Positions 52,184 to 61,500 of a stretch of 64,000 bases of DNA are shown one piece after another. The stretch is from contig UBPA01000002.1 of the NCBI GenBank assembly GCA_900467185.1, positions 1-64,000 of the forward strand, given 5' to 3'. The stretch is from Hyphomicrobiales bacterium (GTDB lineage: Bacteria > Pseudomonadota > Alphaproteobacteria > Rhizobiales > Rhizobiaceae). The stretch's first letter is position 1. Every line of letters begins with the position of its first letter. The translations under genes were made by a program, and so were the position numbers. Below the pieces are notes generated by a model. That model saw nothing but the letters and a program-made list of their open reading frames with translations, did no database searches and was not told the DNA's origin.

Positions 52184-53175
52184 GGCGTTGTGTCCCGTAA
52201 GGCGGGGAGAAGTGCATCTGCGAGCCGGCTTGCGCTCTCGAACGCCGCTTCGACGCGGCCGGCAATGCACCAGTCTCCGCAACTGGCCAGCTGTTGCGCC
52301 GGATCGAGCAGAAACGGCTGGCCGGCAGGTCGTGCGACGTTCGCGTAGCGCCAGCGCTTGATGACGGCGCTTTCCGCTTCGGTGCTGTTCAAGGGGACGT
52401 ACCGGCGCACCGCCTCGATCATCTGCGCCTGCAGGCTTTCGAGCGGCGCCTCGATATGCCGGTCGGACCATTCCGGGCCGGCGTTCACGACGAGGCACGG
52501 CGCATCGTCGCGCCCGGGCTTCGTATCGTTGCGAGAGATCCAGCTGATGACCGGATCATCGAGGCGCGCGGCTGCAAACGGTGTTGCCGCACCGGGCTTC
52601 AATGTGACCATCAGGGTGAAGCAGGCATGGATGCGGGTCGTCTGCAGGGCCGCGTGATGGGCGAAGGCGGGCGGGAGCAGGGCTGCCGACTGCGGCGCCG
52701 GCGCCGTTGCGACGATCCAGTCGAAGGGGCCGTGCTCGCCGGCGCCAGCCGTCAGGGTCCAGTTTCCGGGCGTCCCGGATATGGAGGAAATCTCCGTGTC
52801 GAAAGCGATATCGCAGCCCCTCGCCATCCATTTCGGCAGCGCATTCATCGCCGGCGTGCCGACATATCGCGGCTCATCGGCGCGCGGGTCGTTCTGCGGT
52901 GCCGCCGGCAGGGAGACGATGTCGCGGTTCCAGCGCTCCACGGCGCCATCGGCCGCGGCCGCGTCCAGCATGTCGCGAAAGCGGGGGTCGCGGATCGTGA
53001 CATACTGGGCGCCGTGATCGAATGCCCCGTCCTTAATCCGGCGCGTGGCCATCCTGCCGCCGACACTCCGGCTCTTTTCGAAGATACGGATGGCGGCATG
53101 ACCGGAGAGGGCGCGGGCGAGCGTCAACCCCGCCATTCCCGCACCGATGATGGCCACGCGTTTCGGATCGCTCAT
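52180..53175 (-). CDS. FAD-dependent amine-oxidase/renalase-like oxidoreductase
   Basis: The 331-residue flavoprotein has the dinucleotide motif IIGAGMAGLTLARALSG, the GRMATRR segment that places FAD, and HGAQYVTIRD, all shared with bacterial renalase-like NAD/FAD oxidoreductases. It ends with GDWCIAGRVEAAFESASRLA, the FAD-pyrophosphate loop. The substrate is unknown. It begins a minus-strand run FAD enzyme, DUF3429 and small protein. The ATG at 53175 is chosen over one 30 bases upstream. Confidence 0.85.
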   Translation of the reverse strand: MSDPKRVAIIGAGMAGLTLARALSGHAAIRIFEKSRSVGGRMATRRIKDGAFDHGAQYVTIRDPRFRDMLDAAAADGAVERWNRDIVSLPAAPQNDPRADEPRYVGTPAMNALPKWMARGCDIAFDTEISSISGTPGNWTLTAGAGEHGPFDWIVATAPAPQSAALLPPAFAHHAALQTTRIHACFTLMVTLKPGAATPFAAARLDDPVISWISRNDTKPGRDDAPCLVVNAGPEWSDRHIEAPLESLQAQMIEAVRRYVPLNSTEAESAVIKRWRYANVARPAGQPFLLDPAQQLASCGDWCIAGRVEAAFESASRLADALLPALRDTTP

Positions 53176-53272
53176 GCGTCTCCCGATCGTTCCTGTCGCC
53201 GACATGCCTCATTACAGCGGCTGATCGAGGATCTAACGCCGCCACGCGCAACGGCAACGGTCGAGCGACCGT

Positions 53273-53620
53273 TCATCGAAACAGGCGCTGCAGACGCGGG
53301 CGCACCCGCAGGAAACCGCGATAGGCCGTCTCGAAAAGTGGTGTCGCCGGCCCCCATCCGGCCAGGAGGCCTAGCGGGCGCAACAGCGGAATGGCGCGCC
53401 ACATCGCGGCGAAGGCGGCAGCGCCCGAGAGAAGCCGCCCTTTCTCTTCGGCATGGAACCGCGCAAGAATATCGCCCCGGTCGATCGGGCAAGAGGATGT
53501 GGGGTCGCAGGCATCCACGAACCGGATCGCCTGACGCCGGTCGAGCCGCCGCATGAGCGCGATTTCGCGCTGGCAAAGCGGGCATCCGCTATCGAACCAG
53601 ACGGTGACTTTTTCGACCAT
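53273..53620 (-). CDS. DCC-family (DUF393) thiol-disulfide protein
   Basis: The 115-residue protein starts VTVWFDSGCPLCQREI, the thioredoxin-like CxxC motif of the DCC family (DUF393). It continues with LLSGAAAFAAMWRAIP and PLFETAYRGFLRVRPRL, also conserved. It is 97 bases upstream of the FAD gene and co-directional, so it may share a role in redox chemistry. The usual DGxC variant here reads DSGC. Confidence 0.86.
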   Translation of the reverse strand: MVEKVTVWFDSGCPLCQREIALMRRLDRRQAIRFVDACDPTSSCPIDRGDILARFHAEEKGRLLSGAAAFAAMWRAIPLLRPLGLLAGWGPATPLFETAYRGFLRVRPRLQRLFR

Positions 53621-53811
53621 GGACAGACCTCCGAAGCCCGTGACCCCCGACGAAGAACGGATGGTGACGGTGTGGGAGAGGTACGGAAGCGAAGCTGCGC
53701 CGGTTCAGTCGTGTGACCGATAGATGCAACCTTGCCCTGCGGCCGTCATCGATGACTTCAACGAAAATTAACCATGCCTGATTTAGGGTCGCCGAAAGAG
53801 GGCTGCGGATC

Positions 53812-55512
53812 ATGTTGGCACCGTTACGGACATTGGCTGGGATAACGGCGACCCATATGCGCGGCATATTCGTCTATTCCATCATCGCAAACCTGCTGGT
53901 CATCGCGCCCTCCATCCATATGCTGCAGGTCTATGACCGCGTGCTCGGCTCGCGGTCGATCGGGACGCTGGTCTACCTCACCCTGATCGTTCTCGTCGCT
54001 CTGGTGGTCTGGGGGCTGGCCGATGCGGTGCGTAGCCATCTCGCCGTTCGGGCGGCGGCGAAATATACCGTGACGGTTGCACCGAAGCTTTTCGCGCGGC
54101 TTGCGGCGGACCAGAAGGCAGGCCCGAGAGCCGGCAAGATGCTGCGCGATTTTTCCTCCGCCCGCGCCTTCATCGGCGGGCGCACCTTCGCCTCCCTTTT
54201 CGATGTGCCGTTCATTCCCCTTTACGTGCTGATCATGACGGTGCTCCACTGGAGCCTCGGCCTCCTGACCGTCGTCGGCATTCTCGTCCTCGCCGCGCTT
54301 TCCTGGCTCAACATGGCCGCGACCGAAAAGGAGCGTGAGCGCAGCCGGCAGGCGGAGAACGACGCGATCAGCTTCGCCCAGAGCGCTTTCAACCGCATCG
54401 AGGACCTGCGCGCTCACGGCATGCTCTCGACGTTTCTCACCATCTGGGGACGCAAGACGGCGCTCGGCCTTCGAGAAAGCGAGGCGGCGGGCGCTACCTC
54501 GGCGCGCTATCAGGCGATCAGCAAGGCCTTCCGCCAGATGCTGCAGGTGCTGATGATGGGCTGGGGCGCGTTCCTCGTGCTCAGCAACGAGATGTCGGCC
54601 GGCATGATCTTCATGTCCTCGATGATCTCCGGCAAGGCCTTCGCTCCGATCGACCAGGTCATCGGCGGCTGGGAGCAGATCTCGCGCGGCGCGGCCTCCA
54701 TCCGCGACATCGAGGAGATGATCGGGCCCGACAAGTCGATCCAGGCGCGCATGACGCTGCCTGCGCCGGAGGGCCGGCTCGCCCTTCACGGCGTGAGCTT
54801 CGCGCCCGATCCGAACAAGCCCGACCGGCACCTCTTGAAGGACGTCGACCTGCAGGTCATGCCGGGCGAGGTCGTGCTGATCACTGGCGCCACCGGGGCG
54901 GGCAAATCGACGTTGATCCAGATCATGGTGGGTGCCGTCGCCCCGACGGGTAGTTCTGTCTCCGTCGATGATATCGCGCAGGACGTCTGGCCGTCGGCCC
55001 AGTGGGGCCGCACGATCGGCTATGTCTCGCAGGACATCGAGTTTTTCCCCGGCACGATTGCCGCCAATATCGCCCGGTTCGATCCGGATGCGACCGAGGA
55101 CAAGATCATCGCCGCCGCCAAGGGCGCGAGCGTCCATGACCTCATCGTCGGCCTGCCCGAGGGCTACCGGACGATTGTCGGAAATCGATCGTTCCTTTTG
55201 TCCACCGGACAGAAGCAGCGGATCGCGCTGGCGCGCGCACTCTATGGCGATCCGAAGATCCTCGTCCTCGACGAGCCGAATGCGAGCCTCGACCAGAAGG
55301 GCGAACGCGCGCTTCTGGTGGCGGTCGCGGAGGCCCGGCACCGCAAGGCGGCCGTCGTCATCGCCGCCCATCGCACCTCCATTCTCCGCGTGGTGGACCG
55401 GGCCTTCACCATCGCCGACGGCACGCTCCAGCCGCTGACCCTCGTGGCCGAGCAGCCCGCAGCGCCAGCGGCACCCGACACGACCAGACACAGGTGGCCT
55501 GACGCAGGATGA
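53812..55512 (+). CDS. Type I secretion system ATPase/permease (PrtD family)
   Basis: The 566-residue transporter has a transmembrane domain of six helices (about 20-290) without an N-terminal peptidase, then an ATPase domain with Walker A GATGAGKST, Walker B ILVLDEPNASLD and the switch His of IAAHRTS. The ABC signature reads LSTGQKQRIALARAL, with Thr for the usual Gly at the third position. The gene starts a three-gene unit with HlyD (4-bp overlap) and TolC. It likely exports the large RTX/VCBS protein encoded convergently. Confidence 0.9.
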   Translation: MLAPLRTLAGITATHMRGIFVYSIIANLLVIAPSIHMLQVYDRVLGSRSIGTLVYLTLIVLVALVVWGLADAVRSHLAVRAAAKYTVTVAPKLFARLAADQKAGPRAGKMLRDFSSARAFIGGRTFASLFDVPFIPLYVLIMTVLHWSLGLLTVVGILVLAALSWLNMAATEKERERSRQAENDAISFAQSAFNRIEDLRAHGMLSTFLTIWGRKTALGLRESEAAGATSARYQAISKAFRQMLQVLMMGWGAFLVLSNEMSAGMIFMSSMISGKAFAPIDQVIGGWEQISRGAASIRDIEEMIGPDKSIQARMTLPAPEGRLALHGVSFAPDPNKPDRHLLKDVDLQVMPGEVVLITGATGAGKSTLIQIMVGAVAPTGSSVSVDDIAQDVWPSAQWGRTIGYVSQDIEFFPGTIAANIARFDPDATEDKIIAAAKGASVHDLIVGLPEGYRTIVGNRSFLLSTGQKQRIALARALYGDPKILVLDEPNASLDQKGERALLVAVAEARHRKAAVVIAAHRTSILRVVDRAFTIADGTLQPLTLVAEQPAAPAAPDTTRHRWPDAG

Positions 55513-57017
55513 CACACGACCGACCTGCACACATGCCGCCTGCCAGCGGTGGTCACGGCCGAAGCCCCGGACCATCCGACGATGGATTGTGGTCGGACCT
55601 TTTCCGTCCCGCGACACCCGTTGCCGTTGCGGACGCAAAGGTGCCGGACGACATGCAGGGTCGCTGGGCCGACGGCGTGAAGACGGAAACGCGCGACATT
55701 CTGTCGTTGTCGAGCCGCGGCCTCCTGGCCGGCGCCGGTCTTTTCCTCCTCTGGTCCCTGCTGTTCCCGATCGGCTCGGCCGTGGTTGCCGAAGGCGTTC
55801 TCGTCTCCAGCGGTCGCAACAAGGTGCTGCAGCACCGCACCGGCGGCGTTGTCACCGATATTGCCGCACGCGACGGCGAGGTGGTGCAGGCCGGTGCGCC
55901 TGTGCTGCGTCTCGATCCGGACAACGACCAGGCGGATCTCATCCGCTTCAAGGCGCGCTTTGCCGTGCTCGATGCGATGCGGCGCCGGCTCGAGGCGGAG
56001 AATGCGGTGGCGGCAAACGCCGGTCGTGCGCCAGCGGATGATTTCGGCCTGATGGAGATGCGCCAGGGCTTTGAGACCACGCCGGCTCCGCTCGATGCTC
56101 TCCAGACCGGCTCGACAGGTGCGGGAGATCCGCTTGTCGCCGAACAGCAGCGCCAGTTCGAGCGCGGCCGTGGGGCCGCGGATGCCGAGATCGAGGCGAT
56201 GCTTGCGCGCAAGGACGCGCTGATCCGCCGGCGCGAGGGCGTCAGGGAGCGGCTAGGCGTGATGGAAGCACAGGTAGCTTCTCTCAAACGTCAGGCCGGC
56301 GCGCTACAACCGGCCGTCGACAGGGGGCATATCGCGCGCAAGGTGCTTTGGGACGCGGAGGACCAGCTGCTGGCGCGGACCTCGGACCTTGCCAACCTGA
56401 AGGCAGAGAACGACGCGCTGGAAGACGATGCGGGCGAGATCGACTCGCGCATCCGCCAGGCGCGGCTGACCGACCAGCGCGAGACCTCCGTGAAGCTGAC
56501 GGAGGTTCTGGCGGAGATGCGGCAGATTTCCGGGCAGATGCAGGCCGCAGAGGTAGCGGTGCGTTCCGCGGACCTGCGCGCGCCGGTCACCGGCACGGTC
56601 GTTCATTCCAAGCATACGACGATCGGCGCCGTCATCGCGCCCGGCGAGGTGCTGGCCGAAATCGTGCCGTCCGGCAGCGACTTCGCCGTCAAGGCGCGCA
56701 TCGCGCCGCACGACATCACCCATGTGCGCACCGGCCAGACGGCCCGCGTCAAGATCGCGGCGCTGAACGCCCGGATCTTCGACGACATCGACGCCCGCGT
56801 GACGCGGGTTGCGGCGGACTCCACGACGGATGAAAAGACCGGACAGCATTATTTCGAGGTCGATCTCCTGTTGACGCAGGCCGCCCCCGCTGAACAGGCG
56901 CTGCTCGGTCCCGGCATGACGGCGCAGGTCTATATTGAGGGCGAGAGCCGCACCTTTGCCGACTATGTCATGGTGCCGTTTACCGACAGTCTCTCCCGCA
57001 GCTTCCGGGAGCCTTGA
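55509..57017 (+). CDS. HlyD-family membrane fusion protein
   Basis: The 502-residue adaptor has one N-terminal helix at about residues 65-90 (LLAGAGLFLLWSLLFPIGSA), a first lipoyl half (VLQHRTGGVVTDIAARDGEV), a long coiled-coil hairpin (about 130-340), a second lipoyl half (DLRAPVTGTVVHSKHTTIG) and a C-terminal barrel. It links the ATPase to TolC. The N-terminal ~60 residues are Pro/Gly rich and cytosolic. Its ATG overlaps the ATPase stop. Confidence 0.9.
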   Translation: MTHDRPAHMPPASGGHGRSPGPSDDGLWSDLFRPATPVAVADAKVPDDMQGRWADGVKTETRDILSLSSRGLLAGAGLFLLWSLLFPIGSAVVAEGVLVSSGRNKVLQHRTGGVVTDIAARDGEVVQAGAPVLRLDPDNDQADLIRFKARFAVLDAMRRRLEAENAVAANAGRAPADDFGLMEMRQGFETTPAPLDALQTGSTGAGDPLVAEQQRQFERGRGAADAEIEAMLARKDALIRRREGVRERLGVMEAQVASLKRQAGALQPAVDRGHIARKVLWDAEDQLLARTSDLANLKAENDALEDDAGEIDSRIRQARLTDQRETSVKLTEVLAEMRQISGQMQAAEVAVRSADLRAPVTGTVVHSKHTTIGAVIAPGEVLAEIVPSGSDFAVKARIAPHDITHVRTGQTARVKIAALNARIFDDIDARVTRVAADSTTDEKTGQHYFEVDLLLTQAAPAEQALLGPGMTAQVYIEGESRTFADYVMVPFTDSLSRSFREP

Positions 57018-57019
57018 TC

Positions 57020-58570
57020 ATGACGCGTTCGTGGCTTGCTCTCGCCTGCACCTGCCTCATGGCAGGCGCCAGCCTTGCCGACGACCGTCGTCCGGGCGGC
57101 GATCAGGGCTTGCGGCTGATGACGATCGATCCGATCCAGACGGGGGGCACGCCGTCCGGCCTCGCCCTGCGTCCAACGATGATGGACCAGATGGGCGCCG
57201 CATCCCTGCCCATTCGCCGCCCGCAGGCGGCAGCGGACATCGCGAACCAGCCGTCTCTGCTGCTGCGCGAGGGGATTGGCAGCGTTTCCGCGGATCTCAT
57301 GGATGCCGTCTCCGTGGCGATCGAAGAAAGCGACCTCGTGCGCAGCCTTTCGGCCGAAAAGCGGGCGGCGCAGGCCGGCGTCAGCCGCGCCGGTGCGGCG
57401 TTCCTGCCGACCGTCTCCGGCAATGCCTGGGTCGGCGGCGACCGCGACTCGTCCTTGTCCCTCAACGATCCCGGCATGAATGCCGGCATCTCCATCGCCC
57501 TGCCGCTGCTCGATGGCGGGCAACGTCTCTATACGAAGCGAAGTGCCGAGAGCCGGGCGCTGGCCGCGGCTGCCGAATTGCGCAGCGTCACGGAAAGCGT
57601 GGCGCTCGAAACCATCAATGCCGCGATCGACCTGAACCTCGCGACCCGGCAGGCCAAGGTGCTGGAAGACAATCTGCGGGATCTCGGCACCTTGCGGAAG
57701 GCGGTGCGCGGTCGCGTCGATGCCGGGCGGGCCAGCGAAGGCGATGTCGCGGAACTGGAAGCGGAGTTGAGCGACGTCGCCCGTACGCTGGTGGTCGCCG
57801 GCAGTTCGGCGGCGAAGTCGCGAGCGATCCTCTCCTCCCAGCTGCGGCAGGCCGCACCCGGCGGGTTCAAGCTTCCCAATCTCGAAGCCGTGCCGCGCCG
57901 CGGTCTCGATGCGCTGGTGGATCTGACCCATTCGCGCAATTCGGGGCTGGAAGCCAACTGGCACCGTTTCGATGCCGCTGAAAACGGGCGCAAGGTGGCC
58001 AAGGGCCGCTACTTCCCGCGTCTCGACCTGAAGACGGACTACAGGACCTCACGGACGACCCGGACCAGCCGCAACACGGACGGCTGGAGCGTCGGGCTGC
58101 AGATCACCGTGCCTCTGGTCGATCTCACGACCACGGCCGATGTGCGCGAGGCCGACGAGCTTTCCAATGCGGCGATGCACCGGGCTCTCTCGGAAGACCG
58201 GAAGGCCGAGACGCAGTTGCGCGTCGATTGGATCGAGGTCCAGTCCGCGACCCGGCAGGCGGAGCTGTCTCGCCGCAAGATCGCGGCGTTGCGCACGGCC
58301 TACGCGGCCAAGGTGGATCAGTACCATGCAGGCCTCATCCCCATAGACGACGTTCTCCTGACACGACGCCAGCTGATGATGGCGACCAGCGAGGAGCTCG
58401 AAGCCGTCGTCACCCGCTTCGCCGCCATCACACGCCTCGCCGCAACCTCCGGGTTGCTTGCCGAGATCGTCGGCACGGGAGGCGGCAGGGGCGTCCGCGA
58501 ACGCGGCACGGGGAACCCCGGCGCGGGCGAACGGCCTCCGTCGCTCCCGGGCGTGGTCGTCGCCCGGTAG
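57020..58570 (+). CDS. TolC-family outer-membrane efflux protein
   Basis: The 516-residue protein has a signal peptide (LALACTCLMAGASLA) and paired outer-membrane efflux repeats with long helices (ALETINAAIDLNLATRQAKV, LEDNLRDLGTLRKAVRGRVD; later WIEVQSATRQAELSRRKI). It forms the outer-membrane duct of the type I system. I start at ATG 57020, two bases after the adaptor stop. It ends 15 bases before the convergent stop of the RTX gene. Confidence 0.9.
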   Translation: MTRSWLALACTCLMAGASLADDRRPGGDQGLRLMTIDPIQTGGTPSGLALRPTMMDQMGAASLPIRRPQAAADIANQPSLLLREGIGSVSADLMDAVSVAIEESDLVRSLSAEKRAAQAGVSRAGAAFLPTVSGNAWVGGDRDSSLSLNDPGMNAGISIALPLLDGGQRLYTKRSAESRALAAAAELRSVTESVALETINAAIDLNLATRQAKVLEDNLRDLGTLRKAVRGRVDAGRASEGDVAELEAELSDVARTLVVAGSSAAKSRAILSSQLRQAAPGGFKLPNLEAVPRRGLDALVDLTHSRNSGLEANWHRFDAAENGRKVAKGRYFPRLDLKTDYRTSRTTRTSRNTDGWSVGLQITVPLVDLTTTADVREADELSNAAMHRALSEDRKAETQLRVDWIEVQSATRQAELSRRKIAALRTAYAAKVDQYHAGLIPIDDVLLTRRQLMMATSEELEAVVTRFAAITRLAATSGLLAEIVGTGGGRGVRERGTGNPGAGERPPSLPGVVVAR

Positions 58571-58585
58571 CCGGCCGTCTGCCGA

Positions 58586-61500
58586 TCAGTTCGTCAGGTG
58601 GTCGATCGCCGTCGGATGGGCGGAGTCGTGGAACCAGACGGCTTCGACGTTGTGCAGGACGTCGTGCCCCTCGAGAGCGCTGGACATGAGGATCGTGCCA
58701 TCCGCTTCCTTGACGAAGCTGTAGTCGGCGGCATTCCCGGAAAGACGGAGCACATCATAGCCCTGTCCGCCGTCGACGGTATCGTTGCCGCCGCGCGGCT
58801 CGAGGATATTGTCGCCGCCATTGCCGAGGATGAAGTCGTCGCCGTCGGTGCCGTAGAAGGTGGCGGTATCGAGCGTGACCGCTCTCGCCATGCCTGTCGC
58901 CATGGCTGAGGCGGCGATGCCCTGGATATGCCCGTCACCAGCATTCGCGACGATCACCGCCACCGGCTCGACGATCGCCTTGGCCGTCTCGAAGGTCGTG
59001 TAGGTCACGCCATGCCATGTCACGGCGCGGCCGAGCGTGTTCCAGCTGCCGTCGTCGACTATCTGCCAGCCCGCCGCCTTGGCAACCGCTGCAAAGGCGG
59101 TCTTCTCGGCCGTGCTGGCAAGGACCAGCTCGAGGCTGTCGGTGCCGGCGCCACCGGCGATGGTGCCCGCGCTGTCGCGGTCGGTGCTGCCGATGCGCAG
59201 CTTGTCGTTGCCGGCCCCAAGGTTCACCGCGCCGTCGATCTGCCAGTTCCGGCCGATCTCGACCGTCTCCGACCCGGACCCCGCGCCGATAAAGGCGCCC
59301 TTGAGCGTAAGATCGTCGCCGATCCGGACCGTCGTCGTGTTGTTGGTGCCCTGAAGCGACAGAGCGCCGTCGATGGTCACGTTGTTTCCGAGCGTCACGG
59401 TCTTCGTGGCATTGTTGCCATTGGCGTAGAGAACGCCGCCGATCGACGACCCGCTGCCGATTGTGACGTCGATTTCCATCGCGTCGGCTGCCGTGCCGCT
59501 GCCGTCGATCACCACAGCATAGTCGGTGGTGACCTTCTCGCCCAGCGTCAAGCTCTGCGATGCCTTCGCACCGCCGCCGTTCATCAGCACGTAGCTGATC
59601 TTCGAGCCGTCGCCGATGGTCACCGCGTTTGCAGCGCCGGCATTGCTCATCAGGATATCGCCGCCGTTGAGGTTCGCATTCTTGCCGAGCGTCAGGTTGG
59701 AGGCGCCCGAGCTGCCGTTGAAGTTCAGCGCACCGGCCTTCAGGATGAAGTTGTCGCCGGCCGTCAGGCTGTTGGCGCCGCCTGCGAAATAGGTGCCGTT
59801 CTGCAGGGTGACGTCCGAGGTGAGGATGAAGGCATCCGCGCCGGCCGTTGCCTGCAGGCTGTCGCTGGATGTCTTCACGGACGCCGACGAGGTGCCGGCG
59901 ACGATCGTCGTCTTCACAGCTTCGAAGCTCGTATAGGTGTTGCCCTGCCAGCTCAGGGCGCGGCCCTGCGGATCCCAGCTGCCGTCCGCCTTGCGCACCC
60001 AGTTTGCCGCCGATGCTGCGCTTTCGAACGAGGCGCGCAGGTCGGCCGTCATGACGATGTCGAGGCTGTCCGTCCCGGCACCGCCGGAGATGGTGCCTGC
60101 GCCGTCGCGGGTCGTGGTGCCGATCCGCAGCGTGTCATTGCCGGCCCCCAGATCGACCTGACCGTCGATCTGCCAGTTCCGGCCGATCTCGACCGTTTCG
60201 GTGCCGGAGCCGGCACCGTTGAAGGCACCCTTCAGGGTCAGGTCGTCGCCGATCTTCACCGTCGTCGTGTTGTTGGTGGCTTGCAGGGACAGCGCGCCGA
60301 CGATCGTAACCGCGTCGCCGAGCGTGACCGTCTTCGTGGCGTTGTTGCCGTTCGCGGTCAGAGCGCCGCCGACCACGGAGCCGGTGCCGATCCTGACGTC
60401 GAGTTCCATCGCGTCCGCCGCCGTGCCGCTGCCGTTGAGGACGATCGCGTAATCCGTCGTCACCTTCTGCCCGAGCGTCAGCGTCTGCGACGCGTTGGCC
60501 CCGCCGCCGTTCATCAGCACGTAGCTGATCTTCGATCCGTCGCCGACGGTCACTGCGTTGGCAGCTCCGGCATTGCTCATCAGAATGTCGCCGCCGTTCA
60601 GATCGGCGTTCTTTCCGAGTGTCAGCTTTGCCGCACCCGTGCTCGCATCGAAGTTGAGCGCGCCGGCCTTGAGCCCGAAATTGTCGCCGGCCGTCAGGCT
60701 GTTGGCACCCGCGCCGAAGCCGCCGCCCTGGGTAAGGGTGGTGTTGTCGCCGAAGACGATGGCGTCGGTGCCGGCCCCGGTCTTGAGGGCGGAGACGATC
60801 GTCGGGCCGGCTTCCGCGTCGGCGGCACCGATGATCGTCACGACTGCCGTCTGGGTCGTCCGGCCACCATGACCGTCATCGATCGTGATGTCGTAGGACT
60901 GTGTCAGAACCTCTCCCGCTTTGAGCGTGTCGAGGGCGCTGTCCTCTGCGGTGAACGTCCAGCCGATCCTGCCGTTTTCGCCCGGGATGAGGCTGAAGGC
61001 ACCGAGATAGCCGGAGCCCTTCGTCGCAAACGTCGCGGTATGGCTGTCGCTGAGGTCCGCGTCGGAATAGCGGATCGACCCCGTCGTCGTCAGGCTCGTC
61101 CTGTTTTCCCCGGCCGAGCCGTCCACCAGCTCCGTGACGCCGCCGGCAAGGATGGAGGCGCTCGTGCGAATGACCGGTGCGTCGTTGGTCCCCGTGATCG
61201 TGACGCTGATCGGCTGCGTCGCCTTGCCGCCGCGCCCGTCATCGACGGTGAGGTCGTAGATCTGGACGCGCGTTTCGCCGGCGCCAAGCATGTCGACGGC
61301 GCTCGGGGCAACGGAGAACGTCCAGCCCCCCTGGCTGCCCGACGCCTTTCCGAGAACGAGCGTACCCAGATAGTCCGCGCCGCGCGCGGCGACCGTGACG
61401 GTGGGCACGCTGCCGGCCGCGTCGGCATCGAAGAAGGTGAGGGCGCCGCTGGCGTTCAGAACGGAGCCTTCCTGACCTGCCGGCTCGGCCACGGCCCCGG

